A DNA stretch of 64,000 bases from Fulvia fulva (Eukaryota > Ascomycota > Dothideomycetes > Mycosphaerellales > Mycosphaerellaceae): positions 2,852,001 through 2,916,000 of the forward strand of contig NC_063020.1 of NCBI RefSeq assembly GCF_020509005.1. The letters run 5' to 3'. Made by a program: the position numbers and the translations under genes. The notes beneath the pieces are model-generated. The model saw only the letters and a program-made list of their open reading frames with translations. It did no database searches and was not told where the DNA came from. The stretch's first letter is position 1; every line of letters starts with the position of its first letter. Positions 1 to 10,856 of the stretch are shown here, piece after piece.

Positions 1-1110
1 ACTACGTCTATATAGGGGGCGGACTTCTAGTAGTCACGACTTCTATATACGGCTATTATACGGCCAGTCCTTACCTATAGTAGCTAAGTATAGTCCTTAG
101 GCGAGAGGGCCTGCCTATCGAAGGGACTCGTCGCGCCGCTAGCGAAGATCTAAAACCAATGCCTAAGGAAGGTCACCGGGGCATATAAGTCGATACTAAC
201 GAGGATACTTAAGTACGAGACCGCTATACCGCCGATCGACCTATACATCTAGGGACTACGGACCTCCTACTTAGGCAAGTCGGCACAGTACCTAGTATAG
301 AAGGTCATCGCCAGTATAGTCGTAAGGGCCCGCGAATCAGTACTAGCGTATAGGGGCATTCGACCCGGAAACGAGCCGAACTACCGGGCAAGGGACGAAT
401 AGCTAGCAATATAATAGGAAGGTAAGAAATCGTTTATAGAGCAACTATAGAAAGAGAGGTGGAACAACTAGGTTATAGGGTATAGTAGACGCCCTTAGCT
501 AGCGGGACAACCTAAGGAATAGTTAGCTACAAAATCCGCGGTTAAGTACCCCCCGAAGCTTATCTACTACCGCCTTACGAGGGTATAGAGTAGTATAGTA
601 ACCTAACTACGAAGCGAACATATCGGCCTCTAGGGGTACCTATTATAGAGGAAGGTTCTAGGATATACGAATACTAGCTACCCCTACGGCTATCGCTCCT
701 AGAACGTACGGTACGTACTCCTCGTCTATCCGAGGTAGTCGCTAGGAAGGGGGGAGTAGATAGTAAAGGCGAGGAACCGGACGATTAGGGTACTTCTTAA
801 TAACGCTAAGGACCTACGGCGTATTACGAACTAGATACTAGAGAAGGGCTAGCTAGAACAGTACCGCCTAGTAGGAGCAGTATAGGAAGAGAGGATACGA
901 CGTAGCGCGACGAGACCGGCTAGGAGCGGGGGCTAACGGGGTAGTGACATAGACTACGTACGTTTAGAGGGAAAGCTAAACTAGATAAGGAGTAGTCGGG
1001 GGCGGGAAGGGTTTTCACCTATTCGGGTTTCCCTTTGTATATAACAATAGATATATACCTATATAGGCCGGATAGGGTCCTAGAACAGGGGAATGACAAA
1101 TCTATCTATC
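1..1110 (+). mobile_element. R0: RIPed LINE, 3' part (left end outside window)
   Basis: This is the 3' kilobase of a LINE on the plus strand, ending in a (CTAT)n tail at about 1098-1110. It is the reverse complement of the 3' ends of R1 (22515-~23625) and R2 (from ~35496), including the last ~100 bases before the tail. It is saturated with RIP (TA-rich, CA/TG-poor) and has no usable reading frame. It lies in or against Gypsy H, and its own 5' end and TSD partner are beyond base 1. Confidence 0.85.
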
Positions 1111-2292
1111 TATTAGACTATACGTATCGCTCTCTTTCTTATAAGCCCGGAGGCCTCGTTCTACTAGTATTAGAGTTATCGCTACTTTTACTAGTTAGTA
1201 CGCTATACGTATGCCTATAGCATTCCTATTCGGTATCTAATCTATAGGTAGTTAAAAACTAGGTAGCTTAGTCGCTCTCGGGTAGTTATAGTAAAAGTCG
1301 GCTACGGAGGCGGCGGCGGTCTTAATAACCTAGTTCGTAGCTTTATAGGATAGCTTATTATATCTAATATATTTTACTAGGTATTCCTAATATAGCTATT
1401 TACCTCCTACCGGTATTAGTCCTCGCGGCCACCTCTTCTTATAGTCTAGAATTTGCTTAACTTCCTATTAGTCGGGTTCGGCGGGATTAGGATCGTATTA
1501 TTCGTCGTCGATAATTCGGATCGGTAGTAGTACGGGTTATGTCTGTCCTATAACCGGCGGATAAACTAGTATAAGAAGGTATAAGTAGAAGCGATTATCG
1601 ATATTTAAAGTAGGTAGGAGCTCTACTTTATAAGTATTACCCGGTAGTACCTCTATGATCGCGTACGGTCTAGACTACTTTACGTCTATATTACGAGAAG
1701 GTCTCTCTATCGTCTAGTTCTTAGTACTTACCTATACTTCGTCGCCTTCGGCGTACCGTAGTATAGATATACGCGTCTAGTTTACGTACTTAGCTTAGAC
1801 TACTTATACTAAGGCTATCTACTATCGTAAGTATTAGTATATCTCTTATATCTTAGCCGTAAACTTGTCCGCGGACTCGGCGTCTAGTCGCTATTTATAT
1901 AGCATTAGTAGTATAGGCAAGTCTAAGTCGAACTTAGAGAACCTTAGATTACGCCTAGTATTAGTATAGAACGGTAAGACGCCTATTATTACGGATACTA
2001 TATTGTTTACTATAAACTTAGCTAATAGAGTCTAATCTAGCTAGTCGTCCTAGGTATAGTTAATAAAGATACGTAGGTATTGCTCTATTACTTTGTTCGT
2101 ATTCTCTAACTGTCTATCTATTTCTAGGTAGAACGACAAAGATAGCTTTCGACTAATACTAAGTAGCGCGTATATCCTACGCTAGAATACGGAAACCTAT
2201 TACGTACTACGATCCGAGATAATAGACTTCGGGAGCCTATGTCTACTAAATATATACTTAAGAAATACTAGTACGTAATACTCTACTACTAT
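1111..2292 (-). mobile_element. H segment 1: Gypsy integrase C-terminus and chromodomain, RIPed
   Basis: Minus-strand remains of the 3' end of pol of Gypsy H. Around 1250-1500 the minus strand reads as a decayed chromodomain, with an E-V-E-Q-I-L-D type start, a YLVKY core and an AVADFYYNYP-like end. Integrase remains follow to 2292. The segment resembles G2 around 31480-32400. It stops at the TSD ACTAT (2288-2292) of copy A and resumes at 8585. The 3' LTR of H is not visible and is probably left of the window, cut off by R0. Confidence 0.75.
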
Positions 2293-2812
2293 TGTCAGGG
2301 CGAGAGCCTGGCCTGTGAGATATAAGGGTAAAAGCGAGAATGTAGGTGCGAAGTGTAGATGCAAAAGGGTATAGTATGATTGCTACACAAAACAAAAGAC
2401 GAAGGAAGTAAGAGAGGCCTGGGGAAGGCCAGATATTTATACGCGACCCTCGCGAGTGCGTGTCCCCGCATCAACAGGGCTAACCCGTGCGAAGCCGCGC
2501 TCAGCAGCTTTGCTCAAAACCTTATTCTAACCTGCCCTACGTTCCGAGTCTTCCACGTGCTTCTTCTAGGGTCCAGCGCAGTCGCGGGTGCTCGCGGGAG
2601 TGCCGTGAGTCACACAGTCACGAGCCGAAGTGAATCTGTCAAGGTTTAGTAGAGGGGTGAATTTGGAGGGCTAGGTCCCGTAGTGAATGTTGCGGGGCAT
2701 GTGATTCTTGGCGCTCACACACCAAGCTGGACTGTCACTTCTTGACGACTTCTGAGCACTCTGAGGCTCTTCTGTCCCCACCTTCTGTACTCTCTGTGGG
2801 GAGACCATAACA
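2293..2812 (-). repeat. 3' LTR of copy A
   Basis: 520-bp LTR. In plus orientation it starts TGTCA and ends AACA, where B has GACA (one G-to-A change). In its first ~95 bases I count six changes from the B LTR, all at CA or TG turning into TA. Confidence 0.93.
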
Positions 2813-5800
2813 GTAGCCCCCCCCGAACAAAGCTGAGTTCCTACGAAGCCGTAGTAGTTCTATATATCGAGGATGTTCAGCTTCAGTACTAGGCCTAGGC
2901 CTGATGTCATGGTCGATACACTATTAGTAAGCCCCGTCGAAGAGCTTAGATTCGAAGAGCCTGCCGATGTTGACTTCTGGGCCGTCTGCGCGGGCGTAGT
3001 ATTCTTCGATTGCTTGACGATTGAAGATGATATGTTAGATAGGTTCCTATAAGGTATCCTACTCAGGGCAACCTTACTATTCGACTTCATACTTGATCGG
3101 CGGTAGTCCTTCAACGTCGTTAGGCTCTACGCGGATTCCCCGGATCTTGCGGACGGCATAGTCGTCAGAAGGTAGGTTAACAGGCTCGTCGACTTCTACT
3201 TTATCGGGAGGACCTAGCATGTCTTGGTTTTAGTTCGGGAATGGGTCCTTAGCCGACGGCCGAAGGCGTACGGGATGGAAGACGTCGTGGATCTTCATGT
3301 TCGCAGGAAGAGCTAGACGGTAGGCGTGTGAACTGATACGCTCGGTGATCTCAAAAGGACCTAGGTTCTTCCAGTTCAGCTTCTTGGAGGGGCGGTCCGT
3401 CTTGATGTTCTTAGAGTTGAGGTAGACCATATCGCCTACTTGGTAGTCGGGAGCTGGCTAGCGACGACGATTGGCTTGATCCTCGTAGATTGCTTATGCG
3501 TACACTATCTCGTCGTGAACTTCTTCATGGATCTGTAAGAGCATAGTAGCGAACTCGTCTGCTGCTTGCTCGTTTGCGTCTTCGGTAGGCGGGAGAGGTT
3601 CTTCTAGTTCTATGCCTATACGAGGGTGGTAACCTCTCGTAGTATAGAAGGGAGAGTAGCCAGTAGTCTCCGAGTCCTAGTTACGAGTAGCGAACTCCAC
3701 CGTAGGGATATGCTGAGGCCAATCCTTCTGGTAGTAGTCGACGAAGTAACGAAGGACCTGCTCGAGGATAGCGTTCGTAATTTCGGTCTAGCCGTCGGTC
3801 TGTGGCTAAAAACTGGTCGAGAGGTTATACTTGATGCCTAGGATAGCACACAGACGCTTCTAGAAGTGCGAGATGAACTGGGTGCCTCTGTCAGAGGTGA
3901 TGCTATCCGGGAGGCCTTGAAAGCGCCAGACGAATTCGTAGAACAAGCGAGCAGTCTCCTTTACGGTTATGCTCCAGCACGGGATCATGTACCGGTCCTT
4001 AGAGTGACGGTCTACGATCACTAGAAGGGCCTTTGCTTTTACGCCGCTGAAGGTCTTGCCGTAAGGAAGATCGGTGATAAAGTCTATAGTGATGTGCTTC
4101 CACGGACGATTAGGAGCCGGGAGAGGGTGTAAGAGACCGTAGGGACGGTGGCGGTTAGCTTTGGCTCTTCGGCAAGCAGCGCAGTTCAGCACGTAGCGGC
4201 GGACGTCCTTCCAGGAATGCGGCTACTAGTAATACCTAGCGAGGAGCTTGTGGGTCTTAGCTACGCCTAGGTGACCCCTAGAGGCGGAGTCGTGGATGAT
4301 TTGAAGAATCTCAGCTCGGATATTAGAGCCTTCGGGCTGCGGTACGTAAAGCTTCTTACGGAAGTAGACGACACCTCCCTAGAGCTCGCACTCGGACAGC
4401 GAGAAGCCCGGGAATGTCCTCGCGCCAGATTCAAGGGCCTGAACTAACTCTTAGGCGTCTATGTCGGCATCGTACGCTGTTCGTACTCGTGCTATGATGC
4501 CTTCGGGCTGCTCCTTATTATCAAACCCCTTAAAGTCTAATTCGGATAAGCCGTCGGTCGTTACTAAGCCCTCTTTATCGTCGTTCAAGTCCTTAGCGTC
4601 CGAGGCGTATTCTTCAGGCTCGGATTCATCGTCACTCTCGTCAAGGTAGGTAGGAGCGAGCACGAGAGTAGCAAAGGAAGCGGCGAGCGTAGGCTAGCCG
4701 TTCGATAGGTACTCTCGAAGCTCGGAAGAGAGGTTGTGCTCTTTGATGACTTGTTGCCCTACGATTTACCGGCCCCCTCTTCGATCAACTAGAGAGTCAC
4801 TAGGGCGGCGGGTAAGGGCGTCGGCCATCGAGTTGGCCTTGCCGGGCGTGTACGAGATCACGAAGTTGAACCGGGAGAGGAACTCGCTCCAGCGGGCCTG
4901 GCGACGATTGAGCAGCTTGCTCTTCATAAAGTAGACGAGGTTCTTATGGTCGGAGCTTACTTGGACGGGCATAGCAGAGCCTTCGAGCTCGGGGCGCCAC
5001 TCTTCGAAAGCTTTGACGATGGCGAGAAGCTCCTTGTCGTAGATCTCGTAGTTACACTCCGTGGCGGTCATCTTCTTAGAGAGGAAGGCGACAGGTAACC
5101 AGGGGGATTCAGGCGAGCGGCGTTATAGTAGGACACCGCCCACCACGCCGTCGGATGCGTCGGTCTCTACACGGGTCTCCAGTTCGAAATCGAAGTGCCG
5201 TAGAAGCGGGTTCTTAACAAACTTCGCTTTGAGCAAGTCAAAAGCCTCCTAGCATTCGTCGGTCCAGGCGAACTTCTCACCCTTGCGCGTGAGCTTCGTC
5301 AAAGGGCGTACCACGCCCGAAAATGCGTAGATGAAGCGGCGGTAGAAGTTGGCAAAGCCTAGGAAACCCTAGACCTCTTTGACGTTCGTAGGAGTATCCC
5401 ATTCGACGATAGCGTCGATCTTCTCTTGGTCCATCTTGATGCCGTCTGCGGTAATGATCAAACCAAGGAACTTGACTTCGGTCTTCTCAAACTCGTACTT
5501 GTCGATGTCGAGCTACAAGCCGGCGTCTACGAGCTTCTAAAGGACCTTATAGACGTGCTCGCGGTGCTCCTCCTTGGTCTCGCTATAGACTAGGATGTCG
5601 TCGATGTAGGCAGTACAGAACTGATCGAGGAACTCCTAAAGGATGTCGTTAATGAAGTTCTAGAAGGTACTAGGCCCGTTACAAACGCCGAAGGGCATAA
5701 CGAGCGACTCGAACAGCCCGTAGCGAGTACGGAAGGCTGTGAGATACTCGTGTCCTTCTGCCATTCGTAACTTGTTGAACGCAGCGATGACATCGAGCTT

Positions 5801-6877
5801 GGTAAAGTACTTGGCCTTAGAGAGGCGCTCGAGCGTCTCCTAAATCAACGGTATTAGGTAGCGGTTCTTCTTTATAATAGCGTTTAAGCCTCGGTAGTCT
5901 ACGTAGAAGCGTAGACTACCGCCGGGCTTCTTGACGAACATGACGGGACTGCTAGCGCTAGAACGGCTCGCTCGAATGAACCCCTTCTTTAGGTTCTCTT
6001 CGAGGTATCTCTTGAGGACGATAAGCTCTTCTCGGGATATAGAATATAACGGTCCGAACGGTGTCTCTACACCTTCTTCTAGCTCAATCTTGTGGTCGTG
6101 AGGGCGATGAGGAGGTAGCTCGTCTACGGCTTTAGCATCGAACACGTAGAGGATGTGGTGTGCCTAAGGAGGGACCTTCGTAGCAGGGTCGGTAGGTGTA
6201 CGCTTCTTGTCGAGCTTCTCGAGGGCGATGTCGATATCGCGGAGAGAGGCGGCGAAGACTTGAGCTTTGGGCTGCTTAGTAGTAGTGGTGAAGGCAGCGG
6301 CGTTTACCTAGAAGATCTTGGTATACTTAGGACCGCGCTGAGGCGGCGGAGAAGGCGGAGGTGCCGGAGGAACTTCTAGAGGGAAGCTGACAGTAAGGGA
6401 AGTCCAGTCGATAATAGGTCGGTGTCGTCTAAACTAGGGGAGGCCGAGGATAAACTTCTGATGCGGTAGGGACGTAAGGAAGCTAGTGATCGACATACGC
6501 TTGCCTCCGAGGGTGATTGACGTGTGTACAACATGAGTAATCTTACTAGTAGTAGTCTCCGTGCCGTCAAAGAGTTCAAGGGTGCGAGGGTACTTCAGTT
6601 CCTAGGGTTCGAGGTTGAGAGAGGTCGCGAGTTTATAGTCTATAAAAGACTCGCCTAGTGCGCCAGTGTCCATGAGAGTGAGATTGGAAGAAGAGAGTTT
6701 CTTTGAGCCGATATTTATATTCGTGACGAACGGTTTGTAAGCGTGGTCCTTGCCCGTCTCGTCGTACAGGTCTAGCTGTACTGTATTGATCCTCAACTTC
6801 TTTCCTCTCTTCACTTTCGGTAAACGTTGTTCTTGGTCTTCATCGCGTCGATGAGGAAGACCTAGGCTTTTTCCTGC
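2437..6877 (-). pseudogene. pol: Copy A pol pseudogene (PR-RT-RNase H-IN-chromodomain)
   Basis: RIP-degraded counterpart of the copy B pol. It is colinear but broken by many in-frame stops, mostly CAG to TAG. Readable blocks are: protease with the DTGALGES motif (6602-6814), ended by a Gln-to-stop change; RT N-terminus (5840-6145); RNase H (4766-5071); integrase core (3860-4192); and integrase C-terminus with [11 protein letters not shown] (3230-3430). The RT box YIDD at 5597-5608 survives because its codons have no CA or TG at the catalytic positions. No functional Pol can be made. Coordinates mirror B, including the extension of the frame into the 3' LTR. Confidence 0.9.
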
Positions 6878-8022
6878 TTAGCGGGAGCAGCAGGAGCAGG
6901 CTCGATAGCGCCGATAGCGCCGCGAACCGGGTTGCGGGCGTTACGGGCAGCGAGCTACGGACAGTTGGCTACGATGTGGCCTGGACCGCCGCAGTAGGTG
7001 CAGAGTCCGGCCTGGCGACGGCGAAGCTTCTCTTCGGGAGTGAGCTTACCGTTGACGAGGCCCTAGACTCGAGGGACGGCGGCACTAGCGCTAAGATCTA
7101 TAGCGTTACCTATAGAGACGGGAGGGAGAGCCGTAGGAGCGGCGGCGCCTAGTAGAGTAGCGAAGTGGCTTCCGGGACCACGAGGCTAACGACCTTGAGA
7201 ACGGGAAGCGAGGAGAGAGGCGGTGTGTTTTATGTTAGAGTCGAGGCGCTAGCAGGTCTCGACGAGCTCACGGAAGCTTATAGCACCGACGTCCTTGTCC
7301 TCGAGGGCTCGAAGAAGCTCTGCTAATAAACCACGGCGGAGAGTGCTCTTCTTGGTCTCTTCGTTGTAGCCGGTGAACCCGATGTCGCGGTTAAAGGCCG
7401 CGAGGTACTCGGCGAAGCTCTTGTTCTTCTAGAGGAGGTTATAGATAGCGTTCTAGGCGGTGGCTCTACGGTCTGGATCACTAAAGGCAGTACGGAGGTC
7501 CTGTATCAAGGTAAGGACGTCCGGGCAGCCGATAGTCTACGTAGCGTTGTCGATGTAGTGTTATACCTGAGCCGCGGCGTCTCCCCGAAGGAGGGAGAAG
7601 ACGTACGTGACTTTGTCCTTCTCTTACGGAAAGTGGTCGGCATTAGCCAACAGCTTGATAGTGAGCTGTGTCTCAAATGCCTCAAACTTGCTCTTGTTGC
7701 CGTCGAACTCGTCTGGGTCGTTGACCTTCTTAGAGAAGTACTAGCGGCGGTTGTCGTCGGCGTACGGGGCGAGGTTCTAGAAGGTGTTCACAATACCTTG
7801 AAGGTATGTTACTTGGTTGTTTGCTTGCTCGACCTGCTAGGCGGTCTCGCGGAAAGAGGAGACGGTGCGGTTAATAAGAGCGTAGGCGGTGTCGGGGTTA
7901 GCGTTTGCCTAGGCACCGAAGGTAGCGGCGTTCGAGAAGGGGATGTCAGTCCACTTACTAAAGTGGAATAGAGTGTCTTAGTTGTCGAGGTTGACACCTC
8001 TATCGGTGGCGTGGTCACCTAT
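6862..8022 (-). pseudogene. gag: Copy A gag pseudogene
   Basis: RIPed counterpart of the copy B gag. The position of the B start codon (8022-8020) reads ATA instead of ATG, a TG-to-TA change, so the start is lost. The frame also has several TAG codons from CAG. One of them (7455-7453) coincides with the internal TAG of copy B. The A-run before the gag stop is unchanged. Confidence 0.88.
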
Positions 8023-8064
8023 GAGGATGACTCGAGTGGTTGACGGTTTGTTGGTCTTTTGTGA

Positions 8065-8584
8065 TGTCAGGGCGAGAGCCTGGCCTATGAGATATAAGGG
8101 TGAAAGCGAGAATGCAGGTGCGAAGTGTAGATGCAAAAGGGTATAGTATAATTGCTACACAAAACAAAAGACGAAGGAAGCAAGAGAGGCCTAGGGAAGG
8201 CCAGATATTTATACGCGACCCTCGCGAGTGCGTGTCCCCGTATTAACAGGGCTAACCCGTACGAAGCCGCGCTTAGTAGCTTTGCTCAAAACCTTATTCT
8301 AACCTGCCCTACGTTCCGAGTCTTCCACGTGCTTCTTCTAGGGTCCAGCGCAGTCGCGGGTACTCGCGGGAGTGCCGTGAGTCACACAGTCACGAGCCGA
8401 AGTGAATCTGTCAAGGTTTAGTAGAGGGGTGAATTTGGAGGGCTGGGTCCCGTAGTAAATGTTGCGGGGTATGTGATTCTTGGCGCTCACACACCAAGCT
8501 AGACTGTCACTTCTTAACGACTTCTGAGCACTCTGAGGCTCTTCTGTCCCCACCTTCTGTACTCTCTATAGGGAGACTATGACA
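8065..8584 (-). repeat. 5' LTR of copy A
   Basis: 520 bp, TGTCA...TGACA in plus orientation, flanked on the right by the TSD ACTAT (8585-8589). Its RIP mutations differ from those of the 2293-2812 LTR. For example, it has CCTATGAG where the other has CCTGTGAG. Confidence 0.93.
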
Positions 8585-8589
8585 ACTAT

Positions 8590-9086
8590 CGAGGTGATAG
8601 GAATAATATGTCGCTCCTTAGTTAAGCAGTATATAACGGTTATAATGTTCTCGTACGTTTGTCCGTCGACTACGCTTATTCCCTTCGGTAGTTTAACTAC
8701 GAAGTTAATAGAGATATCCTCCTAAGCGCTAAATAGTACTAGTAGCGGTCTTAATAGCCCTAGGTACTAGATATTAGTGTTCTTATTCGTACGGTAAGCC
8801 CGGTAGGTACGTATATAGCTCTTAATAAATCGTACGATACCTAGTTAGGTATAGTTACGAGCTACTAATTTATACGTCTTCTCGTCCCCTAAGTAACTAG
8901 CTACTATATAGTCGTAGAAAGCCTATACGATACGAGTACGTACTAGGATTTCACCTTTATCTAGATTGTCTTCTAACTCCGGAGGAACGAGTAGTCTATA
9001 ACTACTATATATATTCTTAATATATATTATACCTCCGACTAGGACTATATAATAGTTATCGATACGGTACTTCCTTAGTAAGGTAT
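8590..9086 (-). mobile_element. H segment 2: Gypsy integrase core, RIPed
   Basis: Continuation of the minus-strand integrase of Gypsy H between copies A and B, homologous to G2 at about 32540-33000. Heavily RIPed with no open frame. It ends with GGTAT (9082-9086), the left TSD of copy B. Confidence 0.75.
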
Positions 9087-9606
9087 TGTCATGGTCTCCC
9101 CACAGAGAGTACAGAAGGTGGGGACAGAAGAGCCTCAGAGTGCTCAGAAGTCGTCAAGAAGTGACAGTCCAGCTTGGTGTGTGAGCGCCAAGAATCACAT
9201 GCCCCGCAACATTCACTACGGGACCCAGCCCTCCAAATTCACCCCTCTACCAAGCCTTGACAGATTCACTTCGGCTCGTGACTGTGTGACTCACGGCACT
9301 CCCGCGAGCACCCGCGACTGCGCTGGACCCTGGAAGAAGCACGTGGAAGAGTCGGAACGTAGGGCAGGTTGGAATAAGGTTTTGAGCAAAGCTGCTGAGC
9401 GCGGCTTCGCACGGGTTAGCCCTGTTGATGCGGGGACACGCACTCGCGAGGGTCGCGTATAAATATCTGGCCTTCCCCAGGCCTCTCTTGCTTCCTTCGT
9501 CTTTTGTTTTGTGTAGCAATCATACCATACCCTTTTGCATCTGCACTTCGCACCTGCATTCTCGCTTTCACCCTTGCATCTCACAGGCCAGGCTCTCGCC
9601 CTGACA
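9087..9606 (+). repeat. 5' LTR of copy B
   Basis: 520 bp, TGTCA...TGACA. It contains a TATAAATA box (9458-9465) followed by a pyrimidine-rich stretch, the probable U3/R boundary near 9490-9500. Both strands are open over several hundred bases, but I see no independent gene. On the plus strand this is the same frame that extends pol at the 3' end. Confidence 0.96.
9458..9465 (+). promoter_or_regulatory. TATA box in 5' LTR of copy B
   Basis: TATAAATA about 35-40 bases before a CT-rich initiator-like stretch (CTTCCTTCGTCTTTTG, around 9491-9506). The first ATG downstream of it is the gag start at 9649, which fits a transcript starting near 9490-9500. Confidence 0.7.
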
Positions 9607-9620
9607 TCACAAAAGACCAA
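9607..9620 (+). promoter_or_regulatory. Primer-binding site, candidate self-priming type
   Basis: The sequence just inside the 5' LTR does not resemble a usual tRNA 3' end. ACAAAAGAC at 9609-9617, two bases after the LTR, is the exact reverse complement of GTCTTTTGT at 9499-9507, close to where the transcript should begin. This is the geometry known from Tf1-type elements, where the 5' end of the mRNA folds back to prime. The role is inferred. Confidence 0.5.
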
Positions 9621-9648
9621 CAAACCGTCAACCACTCGAGTCATCCTC

Positions 9649-10809
9649 ATGGGTGACCACGCCACCGATGGAGGTGTCAACCTCGACAACCAAGACACTC
9701 TATTCCACTTCAGTGAGTGGACTGACATCCCCTTCTCGAACGCCGCTGCCTTCGGTGCCTGGGCAAACGCCAACCCCGACACCGCCTACGCTCTCATCAA
9801 CCGCACCGTCTCCTCTTTCCGCGAGACCGCCCAGCAGGTCGAGCAAGCAAACAACCAAGCAACATACCTTCAAGGTATTGTAAACACCTTCCAGAACCTC
9901 GCCCCGCACGCCGACGACAACCGCCGCCAGCACTTCTCCAAGAAGGTCAACGACCCAGACGAGTTCGACGGCAACAAGAGCAAGTTTGAGGCATTTGAGA
10001 CACAGCTCACCATCAAGCTGTTGGCTAATGCCGACCACTTTCCGCAAGAGAAGGACAAAGTCACGTACGTCTTCTCCCTCCTTCGGGGAGACGCCGCGGC
10101 TCAGGTACAACACTACATCGACAACGCCACGCAGACTATCGGCTGCCCGGACGTCCTCACCTTGATGCAGGACCTCCGTGCTGCCTTTGGTGATCCAGAC
10201 CGTAGAGCCACCGCCTAGAACGCCATCCACAACCTCCTCCAGAAGAACAAGAGCTTCGCCGAGTACCTCGCGGCCTTCAACCGCGACATCGGGTTCACCG
10301 GCTACAACGAAGAGACCAAGAAGAGCACTCTCCGCCGTGGTTTGTCAGCAGAGCTTCTTCGAGCCCTCGAGGACAAGGACGTCGGTGCTATGAGCTTCCG
10401 TGAGCTCGTCGAGACCTGCCAGCGCCTCGACTCCAACATAAAACACACCGCCTCTCTCCTCGCTTCCCGTTCTCAAGGTCGTCAGCCTCGTGGTCCCGGA
10501 AGCCACTTCGCTGCTCCACTAGGCGCCGCCGCTCCTACGGCTCTCCCTCCCGTCTCTGTAGGTGACGCTATGGATCTCAGCGCTGGTGCCGCCGTCCCTC
10601 GAGTCCAGGGCCTCGTCAACGGTAAGCTCACTCCCGAAGAGAAGCTTCGCCGTCGCCAGGCCGGACTCTGCACCTACTGCGGCGGTCCAGGCCACATCGC
10701 AGCCAACTGTCCGCAGCTCGCTGCCCGTAACGCCCGCAACCCGGTTCGCGGCGCTGTCGGCGCTATCGAGCCTGCTCCTGCTGCTCCCGCTGAGCAGGAA
10801 AAAGCCTAG
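9649..10809 (+). CDS. gag: Gag polyprotein of copy B, interrupted by one internal TAG
   Basis: Structural protein that packages element RNA into cytoplasmic particles. The start is the first ATG after the TATA box (CTCATGG). The full frame has 386 sense positions up to the TAG at 10807-10809. Codon 190 (10216-10218) is an in-frame TAG, so plain translation gives 189 residues. The Retrotrans_gag-type capsid region straddles this stop. A basic, proline- and alanine-rich stretch follows, then one CCHC knuckle ([14 protein letters not shown], 10669-10707). The reading frame continues unchanged after codon 190, and copy A has TAG at the same place. CAG (Gln) to TAG is the likely origin. Pol lies in the -1 frame and overlaps only the last few codons. 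Confidence 0.88.
10794..10809 (+). other. Gag/pol -1 frameshift region
   Basis: The pol frame opens at 10794, just after a TGA at 10791-10793, and gag ends at the TAG 10807-10809. The overlap is therefore only about 13 bases and holds GGAAAAAGCC with an A5 run (10799-10803) directly before the gag stop. Pol has no ATG before its protease active site, so slippage here is the simplest route to Gag-Pol. The heptamer is not a textbook X-XXY-YYZ site. The same bases are kept in copy A. Confidence 0.55.
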
Positions 10810-10856
10810 GTCTTCCTCATCGACGCGATGAAGACCAAGAACAACGTTTACCGAAA

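Larger units (their letters stand above)
2293..8584 (-). mobile_element. Copy A: full-length chromodomain Gypsy, moderately RIPed
   Basis: Complete LTR retrotransposon of the same family as copy B, inserted in Gypsy H in the opposite orientation. It has two 520-bp LTRs (2293-2812, 8065-8584) and a 5-bp TSD, ACTAT (2288-2292 and 8585-8589). It is colinear with B apart from one extra base in the C/G run next to the 3' LTR (eight instead of seven). In the regions I compared, differences from B are CA to TA or TG to TA, the RIP signature. The two LTRs carry different mutations, so the damage came after insertion. Confidence 0.95.

Noticed and set aside
1035..1220. 61-codon plus-strand frame at the R0/H junction
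   Set aside because: Spans the LINE tail and the start of H. It is a chance frame in low-complexity sequence.
9535..9648. Upstream extension of gag into the 5' LTR
   Set aside because: The frame is open but starts at TTG. The first ATG after the TATA box is at 9649.
9291..9782. Antisense open frames in the LTR and gag of copy B (163 and 176 codons)
   Set aside because: They overlap the LTR and the gag coding frame, lack any recognisable motif and are expected in RIP-free, GC-rich sequence with few stops. They are treated as shadows.
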